Below are positions 1 through 7,131 of a stretch of 64,000 bases of DNA, one piece after another. The DNA lies in NCBI RefSeq assembly GCF_000309385.1, contig NZ_JH976537.1, positions 2,312,966-2,376,965 of the forward strand. Direction: 5' to 3'. The notes below the pieces were generated by a model. That model had not been told where the DNA came from. It did not search any database and saw only the letters and a list, made by a program, of their open reading frames with translations. The position numbers were made by a program, and so were the translations under genes. The stretch is from Nodosilinea nodulosa PCC 7104 (GTDB taxonomy: Bacteria; Cyanobacteriota; Cyanobacteriia; Phormidesmidales; Phormidesmidaceae). Each line of letters begins with the position of its first letter. Position 1 is the first letter of the stretch.

Positions 1-926
1 GTACCACTCTCGATTCCAGTAGTTGACCGTCCCTGCCGCATCCGCCGTCCAGACAATTTGAGGCATCGCCTCGGCCAGATCGCGGCGCTGCTGCTGGCTG
101 GCTTGCAGGGCCGCCAGGGCGCGCTGCAGGTCTAGCTCGGTCTGCCGACGCTCGGTGACATCGCGCCAGGAGGCCACAAAACCATCGTTTAGCCGGGTAG
201 CCCGAATATCAAAGGCCCGCACCAGGCGGCGATCGCCATAGGTGTCGTCATAGATCAGCGAGTCTTTGATCAACGGCTCCCCCGTCTCGACGAGCCGACA
301 GTAGTCGTCAAATAGCCCGGTCTCCCGATGGGCGGGCAGCACTTCACACAGCCCCCGCCCAATTTGCGCCTCCCTCGGCATTTGGTTGCTGTCGCACGCC
401 GCCCCGTTCAAATAATCAATGCGAAAGTCAACGATCTGACCCGCCTCATCGCGCAGGGCTGAAAAAAGGCCGAAGCAGTCGAGCATATTCTCGACGGAGG
501 TTTGAAACTGCGCCTGACTGTAACGCAGGGCTGCCGCAGCTCGGCATTTTCGATGGCGCTTCGCATCGCCAGACGCAGGTCGTCGGGCGTGGTCTGATCC
601 TGGACCAAATAGTCGGCAGCCCCCTGTTTAATGGCCTGAACAGCGGTCCTGGTGTTGCCGCCGCCAACAATGACGATGGGCGGGCAGCGATCGCCCATCT
701 GCTGTTTTAACTGCTGCAGCAGCGCCATACTGTTCTCCTGAGGCCGACTCAGCCCCAAAAGAATGCCGTCGACTAACGGTGTTTGAGACAACAACGACGC
801 AGCGCCGCTGTACTGCTCTAGCAAAATGCTGTAAGCCACGCTCCCATCCTGCTGCAACTGCTGCCTGTAGGGGTTAGCCTGCTCCTGCGTGTCAGCAATT
901 ACCAGAACTGTCCGGGGAGTTGACAT
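1..926 (-). pseudogene. Receiver-like/PAS signalling protein, frameshifted and partial
   Basis: The gene reads leftwards and leaves the window at position 1. The N-terminal ~125 residues (926 down to about 550) have the fold pattern of a response-regulator receiver (VLVIADT, ILLGLSRP, ADYLVQD), ending in a helix ENAELRQ that normally leads into PAS domains. The usual acidic pair (DD), phosphoacceptor Asp and conserved Lys are replaced by A/D, G and Q, so phosphotransfer is unlikely. At about 528-536 the frame breaks: the next frame gives LRYSQAQFQTSVENMLDCFG and then a PAS sensor region (LRDEAGQIVDFRIDYLNGAA) followed by a PAC-like stretch and a second PAS start (AMPQIVWTADAAGTVNYW). One missing base in a GGGC run explains this. 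A hybrid sensor kinase or diguanylate cyclase probably follows off the edge. The frameshift could be real or an assembly error. Confidence 0.7.
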
Positions 927-1045
927 AGGCAGACTCTAAGTTGCAAGGGACAAAAAGCTGCTACAGCCCAAAGGCGCAGGAGTCGGTAATCACAGTATCA
1001 CAGTAGGTATAATTTTATCAGCTAAATAGCCCCGTCCAGGCATAA

Positions 1046-1339
1046 TTAAATCGGAATCGGGATGCAGCAGGGAATGACGAAACAGCCGCCCTGAGCCTGT
1101 TGAGATTGCAGCACCTGGGCCGCCGATTGGCAGTTTCTAAACTGTTGCGGAGCAAGCCGAATCGCGGCGCTTAAATTTTGATTGAGCAAAATGCGCTGGA
1201 CATAGTCTGAGCACGATTCGCCATAGAGCACGCCATGGGGGCAAGCAAAGCCTTTGCGCGGTGAAATGTGGGTGCGGTAAACATTGAGCGAGGCGATCGC
1301 AGCCCTAGTAGCCGCCAATTCAAGCGTATAGACCGTCAT
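1046..1339 (-). CDS. YidD-like membrane protein insertion efficiency factor
   Basis: A 97-residue protein from the ATG at 1339; a TTG at 1381 in frame would add 14 residues. The segment YRTHISPRKGFACPHGVLYG followed by ESCSDYVQRILL matches the YidD (haemolytic, PF01809) pattern of an ISP-K/R-KG-x-x-C core and a downstream C-S-x-Y. YidD is a small membrane-associated protein that helps YidC/Sec insert inner-membrane proteins. The tail GGCFVIPCCIPI is unusually cysteine- and isoleucine-rich. This is a diverged cyanobacterial branch, and the gene is not next to yidC or rpmH, so the assignment rests on the motif alone. Confidence 0.55.
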   Translation of the reverse strand: MTVYTLELAATRAAIASLNVYRTHISPRKGFACPHGVLYGESCSDYVQRILLNQNLSAAIRLAPQQFRNCQSAAQVLQSQQAQGGCFVIPCCIPIPI

Positions 1340-1467
1340 GGGATTTAGCTGAAGATAAACGTCACCCACACTGTCGTTCAAAGCTGCCGCTGGAGGGCTC
1401 TATCAGGCGGTCTAAGTTAGCAAGATATAGCCCTAGTCCATCGGGTTAAGACATTCAAAAGTCTGAG

Positions 1468-1491
1468 GAACGTTAGAACGTTCAAACGTTC
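1468..1491. repeat. Three tandem octamers with AACGTT core
   Basis: Three copies of the palindrome AACGTT start at 1469, 1477 and 1485, exactly 8 bp apart, followed by an A-run. They lie about 130 bp upstream of the YidD-like start and downstream of the secreted hypothetical. They could be an operator or part of a weak terminator for the leftward gene at 1552-2394, whose transcript would read a U-run and then the palindromes. Confidence 0.4.
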
Positions 1492-1551
1492 TTAAAAAAA
1501 CTGTCCTCACCCGACTGGCTACAGCTATGTCCGCCCAAACTAGCGCCCGAA

Positions 1552-2394
1552 CTAGCGACAATAGCGATCAATCGGCTGCACTGCCTCAACGGCGATGGGC
1601 GACCATTGGCGAATGACAAACTCGCTCAGGCCCACGTGGGCCGGGCGATCGCGATCGAGGCTAGCCCAATCGGCGCTGCTGCCCCAGTCGTAGGTATAGC
1701 CCAGCTGAGTCCAGGGGTAGGGCAGAACATTCGCGGTCTGGCGGGCGATCGGCTGCCCCTGGTACTGGTAGCGCTGATCGTACTGGGCATAAAACCAGTG
1801 CTGATAGGCGATCGGCACCGCAACAAATTCGTTGGCGGTGCGAAAGGTCAGCTCGGCCTCGTGGTCGGTAATTTCGGGGTCGGGGCTGGGGCGAAAGAGA
1901 AACTGCGGGTCAACCCAGACTTCAACCACCTGACGCTGGGCGGCCTGCTCGGCGGGTTCGGGCGGCAAACCCAGCAGTTGGCCAAGGCGAGCCGCTAAAG
2001 ACACCTCGGCAGTTGGAGTATAAGCCTTACAGAAGCTTTGCAGGTCGGGAACAGCTGTCACCCACACATCGCGAGTGGCAATCAGCCGACTCCCCACATT
2101 TTGGGTGTAGCCCGCCCAGTCGGCCCAGGTTGCCACCAGCACGCGGCCCTGGGCATCCCAGGTAAGGGCGCTGTTTTGGCGCGTAATGGCGGTGAGGTCT
2201 CGAAAGACTTCGCTGGGTTCCGGCGTTCTGGCATCTTCGACGGCCTCCCAATAGGCCTGGGGAAACTCGGCAGACGAGCCGACCTGGGCCTGGGCTGGAG
2301 GCGCGATCGCCCCACCCACCTCAGCCAGGCTCAGCACCATGGCCCCAATACCGAACCGCAGCGTTTGTCGAAGGTGAAGGACCATGCAGTGCAA
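1552..2394 (-). CDS. Secreted hypothetical protein
   Basis: A 280-residue protein with a clear signal peptide: basic start, hydrophobic stretch FGIGAMVLSLAEVGGAIA and an AQA-like cleavage site near residue 37. The mature part is rich in aromatic and charged residues (WEAVEDARTPEPSEVFRDL, TYDWGSSADWASLDRDRPAHVGLSEFVI) and shows no motif I recognise. Long runs such as 'VWVTAVPDLQSFC' suggest a compact beta-rich periplasmic or extracellular domain. It resembles lineage-specific cyanobacterial secreted proteins, and no function can be given. It is preceded by a perfect 16-bp inverted repeat. Confidence 0.75.
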   Translation of the reverse strand: MHCMVLHLRQTLRFGIGAMVLSLAEVGGAIAPPAQAQVGSSAEFPQAYWEAVEDARTPEPSEVFRDLTAITRQNSALTWDAQGRVLVATWADWAGYTQNVGSRLIATRDVWVTAVPDLQSFCKAYTPTAEVSLAARLGQLLGLPPEPAEQAAQRQVVEVWVDPQFLFRPSPDPEITDHEAELTFRTANEFVAVPIAYQHWFYAQYDQRYQYQGQPIARQTANVLPYPWTQLGYTYDWGSSADWASLDRDRPAHVGLSEFVIRQWSPIAVEAVQPIDRYCR

Positions 2395-2421
2395 CAGAAT
2401 TCTATAGCCCTTAGCGTACCC

Positions 2422-2461
2422 AGATGGTGCGATCGCAGACGGGGGTGCGATCGCACCATCT
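2422..2461. repeat. Perfect 16-bp inverted repeat with HIP1 in each arm
   Basis: AGATGGTGCGATCGCA (2422-2437) and its exact reverse complement (2446-2461) flank an 8-nt loop GACGGGGG. Each arm contains a GCGATCGC octamer. It lies between the Uma2 stop (2467) and the next start (2394), so it could act as a transcript-end hairpin for the leftward Uma2 gene, although no U-run follows. Confidence 0.7.
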
Positions 2462-2466
2462 CGGGG

Positions 2467-3123
2467 CTACTTATTCGCTTGATTCGCTTGCCACCAGGCC
2501 CGCAGATCTTGCACAGCAGCAATTTCATCGTCTTTGGCGGTGCTCAAAAACTCGTAGAGACGTTCCTTGGGCACCTGAGGAAACGTTGGGCTCAGTTCTA
2601 CCTCGCCGTAAACGCCGTCTTGCAGCACATACACCCGCCAAACCTCACCGTTGAAGCGCCAAAACTCCGGCACCCCTAGGCTGGCGTAAAACTGATTTTT
2701 GGCAATATCGGTGTGGGTGATATCGACCTCAACTACCAGATCAGGCGGCGGGTCTTCGCCAAACACCACATTGCGCCCCTTCACCAGGGGTTGGTTCTGG
2801 ATATAGTAGGCGTTGTCGGGTTCGGCCCCCTTTTTGAGGCTGGGGTAATTCATTGTCGTAGACCCCATGGTTTTGATGCGTAGACCCATGAGTTCTACGA
2901 GGGTCAAAATAAATCGCTCAATCAGCCGCCCCGAAAACTCGTGTTCTTCTAACGGCGCGGTGATTTCTAACACTCCGTCGTCGTAGGTGAGCCGCGCCCC
3001 GCGCGACTGGGGCAGCGCGGCTAAAATTTGTAGATACCCCTGCCAAGAGACGCCCTGCAACAGCACCCGCTGTTCTCCCACCGGGTGCAGGGCAGATTTA
3101 GGTTCTGGGGCAGCGATAACCAT
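2467..3123 (-). CDS. Uma2 family (DUF820) putative endonuclease
   Basis: A 218-residue member of the Uma2/DUF820 family, which is greatly expanded in cyanobacteria and has a PD-(D/E)xK restriction-endonuclease fold. The sequence shows the family core: an N-terminal RLTYDDGVLEITAPLEEHE, the catalytic strand PPDLVVEVDITHTD and the following YASLGVPEFWRFNGE..VYVLQDGVY. Length is typical (about 190-220). The cellular role of the family is not settled; many copies sit with toxin-antitoxin genes and mobile elements, as this one does. It starts an accessory island that continues to about 8.3 kb. Confidence 0.9.
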   Translation of the reverse strand: MVIAAPEPKSALHPVGEQRVLLQGVSWQGYLQILAALPQSRGARLTYDDGVLEITAPLEEHEFSGRLIERFILTLVELMGLRIKTMGSTTMNYPSLKKGAEPDNAYYIQNQPLVKGRNVVFGEDPPPDLVVEVDITHTDIAKNQFYASLGVPEFWRFNGEVWRVYVLQDGVYGEVELSPTFPQVPKERLYEFLSTAKDDEIAAVQDLRAWWQANQANK

Positions 3124-3150
3124 TACGTTAAGTGATACTTCCTCTGTATT

Positions 3151-3339
3151 TCAATTTGGCCTTGCTTCTCCAGAAGCAAGCCCTTCAAGCAGGAGAGGTT
3201 CGAGGTGCTCTTTGCGGGCTTTGTCTTGTTGAATGAGAGCCTGAATATAATCGTCGGGAGTATTGTAGTGGCCAGCTGCAATCTGCTCTTGCAAATAGGC
3301 TGTAAGGGTCTCGGAGAGCGAAACGGTTAAATTAGTCAT
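3151..3339 (-). CDS. ParD-like type II antitoxin (orphan)
   Basis: A 62-residue protein starting at the ATG at 3339 (MTNLTVSLSETLTAYLQEQI). It has the ribbon-helix-helix pattern of ParD/CopG antitoxins, with YNTPDDYIQALIQQDKAR in the second helix and a C-terminal tail LLEGLASGEARPN that normally continues to the ParE-binding end. No ParE toxin lies downstream: the next leftward gene is Uma2. The start overlaps the stop of a 23-codon reading frame (ATGA), so it was probably translated in a coupled series with the upstream nucleotidyltransferase. Confidence 0.75.
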   Translation of the reverse strand: MTNLTVSLSETLTAYLQEQIAAGHYNTPDDYIQALIQQDKARKEHLEPLLLEGLASGEARPN

Positions 3340-3407
3340 AGAGTTTTTCCATGTAGGGCTTCGAGGATTTGTGTGAGCCAATCCAGTAGCAGACCGTCAT
3401 CAGACAT
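3336..3407 (-). pseudogene. HEPN-like stub between MNT and ParD
   Basis: A 23-codon frame (MSDDGLLLDWLTQILEALHG and four more codons before TGA). It overlaps the 3' end of the nucleotidyltransferase by 8 bp and the parD start by 4 bp. MNT genes are usually followed with overlap by a HEPN toxin whose first helix looks like this (xLLLxWLxQILEALxx), so this may be the remaining N-terminus of a HEPN gene replaced by parD. It is short, so chance cannot be excluded. Confidence 0.35.
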
Positions 3408-3723
3408 AGATGGCTTCTCTATCTAAACGAGCCTTGAAGCGAGGATTCATGTTTTCGCGGTAGCGGATAACGTCTACAGGACGGTTGAGAAGCCCCATTA
3501 GATCCAGTCGCAGCCGCGAGGTGAGCAATAGGTTGGGATAATCTGTCTTGAAAACAATATCTATGTCGCTGTCAGGGCTCGCTTCCCCACGGGCGTAGGA
3601 ACCAAAATAACCCAAAGCAGTTAGCCGAAGGCTTTCTCCCCGCTGCTCTTTAAATTCTCGCAGAAGCCTTTGCAACTGCTCTGGAGAAACTATGAGCCGA
3701 CTCTCTAGGGGGGAAATAGTCAT
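3400..3723 (-). CDS. MNT-type nucleotidyltransferase domain protein
   Basis: A 107-residue minimal nucleotidyltransferase. The hallmark GYFGSYARGEASPDSDIDIVF gives the GS...RG...SDID motif with both catalytic aspartates, followed by a third acidic position in RPVDVIRY. Family proteins (MntA type) are antitoxins that neutralise HEPN RNases by adding AMP to a tyrosine. Here no full HEPN partner follows: only a 23-codon stub, then ParD. The active-site residues are intact, so the protein may still be functional. Confidence 0.88.
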   Translation of the reverse strand: MTISPLESRLIVSPEQLQRLLREFKEQRGESLRLTALGYFGSYARGEASPDSDIDIVFKTDYPNLLLTSRLRLDLMGLLNRPVDVIRYRENMNPRFKARLDREAIYV

Positions 3724-3868
3724 GGCATTACCTAGCTTATGATTAGCCTGCCTGTAGTAATTCTAACGTGTGTGTTTTTGAAATAGATAGCGCTTTAAGC
3801 TAGATAGAGCGCTAGCGGAACCCAAAAACACTGGTTTTATTGCTGGATTACACTTATGCTGCGCTGTT

Positions 3869-4087
3869 TTAGTAGTTGTAAACAGGAACCTGAACGAAAT
3901 GATCGGGTTCTTGCTGATTCAAGATTGTTTGCTGCAAGCGCTCTACAGTTGCTGGAGAAAAAAACTGCTCGCCAGTTTCTTCATTAACGCGAGCTGGCAC
4001 ATTTTGGATCAGGATAACTTGACCGTTCAGGTTCAGAGAATAAGTAACCTGCTTTTCGACTAGGGTTTCTTGCCATTCAGTTGTCAT
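3869..4087 (-). CDS. YgiT/MqsA-like antitoxin without zinc cysteines
   Basis: A 72-residue protein. The core QVILIQNVPARVNEETGEQFFSPATVERLQQTI matches the YgiT-type antitoxin pattern (VPAxVC..CGE.YF...V..L), but the N-terminal CxxC and the second Cys pair are absent, so it cannot bind zinc in the usual way. Cysteine-free forms seem to occur in cyanobacteria (from memory). Its normal partner is a DUF4258 toxin; a truncated DUF4258 gene lies 0.5 kb upstream with a DUF433 gene in between, which suggests the pair was broken apart. Confidence 0.6.
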   Translation of the reverse strand: MTTEWQETLVEKQVTYSLNLNGQVILIQNVPARVNEETGEQFFSPATVERLQQTILNQQEPDHFVQVPVYNY

Positions 4088-4157
4088 TTCTAGCCTATCT
4101 CCTGGTTGTCAAATCGCTTAGGACTTTAACGGAGCGGTAGATATTGCACTTGTCCTT

Positions 4158-4505
4158 TCAACTCTGGCGTTGATTGTCAAGCCTTGCCATTAGCCGATCG
4201 CGGATGCCAATTGGGTTGAAACGACGCTCGTTTTCTTGACGAACTTGCGCGGCACGCTCTTGTCGAATTTTTAGATAAGCATCAACTTCAGTTTTTCGTC
4301 GCAGGTAGTAAGCAATCACCGAGTAGACATCTGCAAGTTGAAGAGATGGATACTGCTCGACAATCTCTTCTGCTGTAGCACCCTCCAAGAAGGCAGCAAC
4401 CACAATATCCAAGGTGACGCGAGTGTTACCGACAAGAACTACGCCGTCCTCATTGGATGTGAGCGGTGTGGGCTCAGTTGAGATCGCTACTGTCATAGGT
4501 ACCAC
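4158..4505 (-). CDS. DUF433 antitoxin-like protein
   Basis: A 115-residue protein with the DUF433 winged-helix core: VVLVGNTRVTLDIVVAAFLEGATAEEIVEQYPSLQLADVYSVIAYYL, then a charged helical tail. DUF433 proteins usually pair with a DUF5615 PIN-like nuclease encoded directly downstream; here the next leftward gene is the YgiT-like antitoxin, so the toxin partner is missing. The start at 4505 is GTG-like with an ATG (MTVAIST) three codons later, which may be the true start. Confidence 0.8.
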   Translation of the reverse strand: MVPMTVAISTEPTPLTSNEDGVVLVGNTRVTLDIVVAAFLEGATAEEIVEQYPSLQLADVYSVIAYYLRRKTEVDAYLKIRQERAAQVRQENERRFNPIGIRDRLMARLDNQRQS

Positions 4506-4580
4506 CAGGTGCGCTAATTTGATGGTAGCAGACCTTCACAAGGTTCAGGGTATACGATTAGCTTCCCCATAACGCCCCAT

Positions 4581-4727
4581 TTACTCGCCGCCAATCGCCT
4601 CTCTAACTTCTCGCACCAAAATCTGGTGCGCAATAGACTGATCAACGGCATGCTTAGAAAACTCAAATTGGTCTTCAGCGAACTTCTGGCGTATGCTTTT
4701 AATGCTTGCAGCCACAATAGCCATCAT
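4581..4727 (-). pseudogene. Truncated DUF4258 toxin
   Basis: About 48 codons from an ATG at 4727 (MMAIVAASIKSIRQKFAEDQ). The sequence EFSKHAVDQSIAHQILVREVREAI is the N-terminal half of DUF4258, a RelE/mRNA-interferase-like toxin family. The usual second half (the IxDYPDDKYGPSC strand and the C-terminal strands) is missing. A short stretch in another frame near 4514-4570 (KLIVYPEP) may be a remnant of the end. It lacks catalytic C-terminal residues and should be inactive. Confidence 0.6.
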
Positions 4728-4764
4728 AGCCTCGTGGATAGTAGTTTTCTTGGTGTCAGTTAGC

Positions 4765-5844
4765 CTACATAGACAAGTAATCACACTTGACCAGTTGATG
4801 TATTGCAGCGAATCTAAGTAGACAGCAACGGGCAATTCGTGCAAGACCAACTAATGTAGGAGCCAGGTTTAAGATCTTAGCTAACTCTTTATCCTGAGTT
4901 GGAGCAGGGACTGTTCTCAACTCTTCGTTACTTGTTCCAGCATCTATTCCAATAAGTGCTCCAAAAGGCACTCCAGTGTGGACATACTTGCTCCTTAAAT
5001 CATATGCTGCAGCTACAGTTTTCGGGAAAGAGGTTATCTCAAAGCAACCTATTGAACGCAAGTTCTCGGTTCGCGAAAAGAATTCTTGCGTTATTGAAGA
5101 CAAAACAAAATCAACAAAACGTCTCTTAATTTGTCGCATTCGCGACTCAAAGTGGTTAGCAATTTTCTTGCCATTTTCAAGCTCTTGACGGATCTTCGCA
5201 AGATGTTCCGTTGTTACTTCATCAAGGAATTCATGGTTTGAGCGTTTATCTGCTTCAGAGAGAATCTCAAGAGATGTGATGAGATGGAGGTAAGCGATTT
5301 CAGAATCTGACTCAAATGAGCGTAGAGCAAGACAATAGAACTTTGCAGCTGTTTGAAAAAGCCGAGCAGGAGGGTTATCTGTGGAGCCATCTTTCAACAT
5401 CGGTTCGAGGCGGACTACCTGTTCTAAATTCAAAGGAACCTGAAAGTCGACTCTGAAATTATGACTATTGTGAGGAAAATTTGACCGCGCAAATTGATTA
5501 TAGTGGCTTAAATCAGGTAAGCGAAAATTACCTCGAGTTTGAATAAGACCATGGTTGTCAAATCGCTTGCCAAATAAAAGGCTGAGAAGATGGCTGAGAT
5601 TCTCAGCCAGAGGTGAATAATCTAGATGCGGCGTTCCCACGGGTGTTTTGTCAGGAGGTGTCCGAAAAACACACATCAGTGCGTTTCTAGACGACGCACC
5701 TTCCATAATACGAGCTAACCCTGAAGCATTACGAAAGTCCGGTGATGCGTGCATGATCAACAAATCTGATGACTCGTATTCACCAACTAGGCGACTTGTC
5801 GTAGAAATGATAGCTGTTTGGATGGTTTGGGAAGGACGTAGCAT
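4765..5844 (-). CDS. ApeA-like HEPN domain protein
   Basis: A 359-residue protein. The C-terminal half looks like an Apea-type HEPN domain: FYCLALRSFESDSEIAYLHLITSLEILSE (first helices, a common pattern in this family) and then AAYDLRSKYVHTG, which contains the RNase-type motif R-x4-H. The N-terminal part is not recognised. ApeA-type HEPN proteins cleave RNA in phage defence (family knowledge); a role here in defence or toxicity is inferred from the domain and from the toxin-antitoxin neighbours. The gene is AT-richer than the surrounding chromosome. An insertion sequence lies only 48 bp upstream of the start codon and may have changed its promoter. Confidence 0.6.
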   Translation of the reverse strand: MLRPSQTIQTAIISTTSRLVGEYESSDLLIMHASPDFRNASGLARIMEGASSRNALMCVFRTPPDKTPVGTPHLDYSPLAENLSHLLSLLFGKRFDNHGLIQTRGNFRLPDLSHYNQFARSNFPHNSHNFRVDFQVPLNLEQVVRLEPMLKDGSTDNPPARLFQTAAKFYCLALRSFESDSEIAYLHLITSLEILSEADKRSNHEFLDEVTTEHLAKIRQELENGKKIANHFESRMRQIKRRFVDFVLSSITQEFFSRTENLRSIGCFEITSFPKTVAAAYDLRSKYVHTGVPFGALIGIDAGTSNEELRTVPAPTQDKELAKILNLAPTLVGLARIARCCLLRFAAIHQLVKCDYLSM

Positions 5845-5900
5845 TATCTTTAATGTTTAACTATAGACTTTGCAGTCTAGCGGTTGTATTCGGGAGCATG

Positions 5901-6964
5901 TCACCTTTGCGCCCCAATCATGCCATTGAGGTAAGCGCAGCGATGGGCTAAGGCCTGTGGAACGTTGTCTTCGTTCCACTGAGCACCCGAGATTTTAATG
6001 CGGCGAGCAATCTGCTTGATGCCTGATTCGACGGCTCCTGAACCAATCGAACAAATCTGCTCCCGCTGATAGTAGTCGTAGTTGAGGATGCGGTGCTGGT
6101 GCTTGCGTAGATACTGACAGAAGTTCTTGGCCGCTTTCTTTTTTAGCGGCTCAAACAAGGTCAGTACTTCATCGACTTTGCCTCGCCATAGCAGCGTTTC
6201 AGCTTGGTTGATGCGTTTGATAGAGCCACCAACTTTGTTGAGGTTTTCCACCAAGTGATACCAGTCCAGCACCTCTCGACGCTCTGCTTCAGCCCCCATC
6301 TGGGCCACCAGATTCCAGACCCCGTCATGCCCGTCGCCCAAGCAGGTTAAAGGGTTGGCTAGGGGCTGTTGATTGACCCACTCGACCAACTCATCGTTCT
6401 GCTGGTAGCAGGCGACAATTGCCGCTTCGCTGGCCACGGCTTTGTAGTCTTTCCACTGGCAGGGCTCTCCCCCAGGGGTTCGCAGACGCACCTTACCGCC
6501 ATCGACGCTGACTTCCTCGAGTTCTGGTACCTCCGGTTGAGCGAAGTTATGAGACTGAACCAGGCGTTGCTGGGTCTTAGCTGGCACTCGCATACCAGTC
6601 AGATAGCTGACATCTTCGCAGGCTTTCGCATAAGACACATTAGCGCTGATGCGCAAACAGCAGTTCTCTAGATGCGGACTAATCTGACGGTAGGCCTCAA
6701 CTGACAGGCACTCTGCCTGAGCACTGGTCAACACCAGCTCACCTAGGGTGCTTTTGAGCTTACGTTCTTTGCCGGTCTGCGTACCGCTGACTGAACCGAT
6801 AAAAAAAGCCCCACTTCTGGACTCACATGGGCTTGGATCTGCTCTCGTACCCTCAACTCAATCGCTTCGAGGGTCTGCAGCGACGCTGGGTCACTGTCTT
6901 CGTAGAGGATATTAGCGATAGCATCGAGATGCGGTTGCAGCTGGGCTTTTTGCTCCGGGGTCAT
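5901..6964 (-). CDS. ISKra4-family transposase (programmed -1 frameshift)
   Basis: Frame one starts at 6964 (MTPEQKAQLQPHLDAIANIL) and ends at 6743; frame two continues to 5901 through the -1 shift at 6800-6806, giving GLFFIGSVSGTQTGKERKLKS and then LTSAQAECLSVEAYRQISPHLENCC. The DDE core is visible: EVSVDGGKVRLRT (first Asp), LTCLGDGHDGVWNL (second Asp) and SIGSGAVESGIKQIARR (Glu). Total length about 354 residues, normal for the family. Without the shift the catalytic part would have to start internally at 6734 and lack the N-terminal ~75 residues. Confidence 0.88.
6800..6806 (-). promoter_or_regulatory. Slippery heptamer T TTT TTA for -1 frameshift
   Basis: On the minus strand the two transposase frames overlap at GGG CTT TTT TTA, a run of seven T then A. 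A -1 slip of TTT TTA onto TTT TTT puts the ribosome into the frame that reads ATC GGT TCA and on to the catalytic domain. The heptamer has the X XXY YYZ form of known programmed sites. Confidence 0.7.
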
Positions 6965-7131
6965 GGTCGCTACCAGATGTCACGATAGCTACATACTCCA
7001 CGCTTTCGCTTAATTCTGCAAACCTGACATGCTCCCGTTGTATTCAGAGGCTTGCAATAGCCTCAAGCTTGCGTCGAGATCTCCAAAGTTTGCTGTAATA
7101 CTGTAATCATTGACATCTCTCATCGCCTAGT

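Larger units (their letters stand above)
5892..7036 (-). mobile_element. ISKra4-family insertion sequence, 1145 bp
   Basis: The ends are GGGAGCATGTCA (5892-5903) and its exact reverse complement (7025-7036); with two mismatches the match extends another 7 bp. Outside them the 9-mer GTTGTATTC occurs on both sides (5883-5891 and 7037-7045) as a target-site duplication. The single transposase gene is split into two overlapping frames joined by a -1 slippery site. Intact ends and duplication suggest a fairly recent insertion. It separates the HEPN gene from the unknown gene at 7132-8154. Confidence 0.92.
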
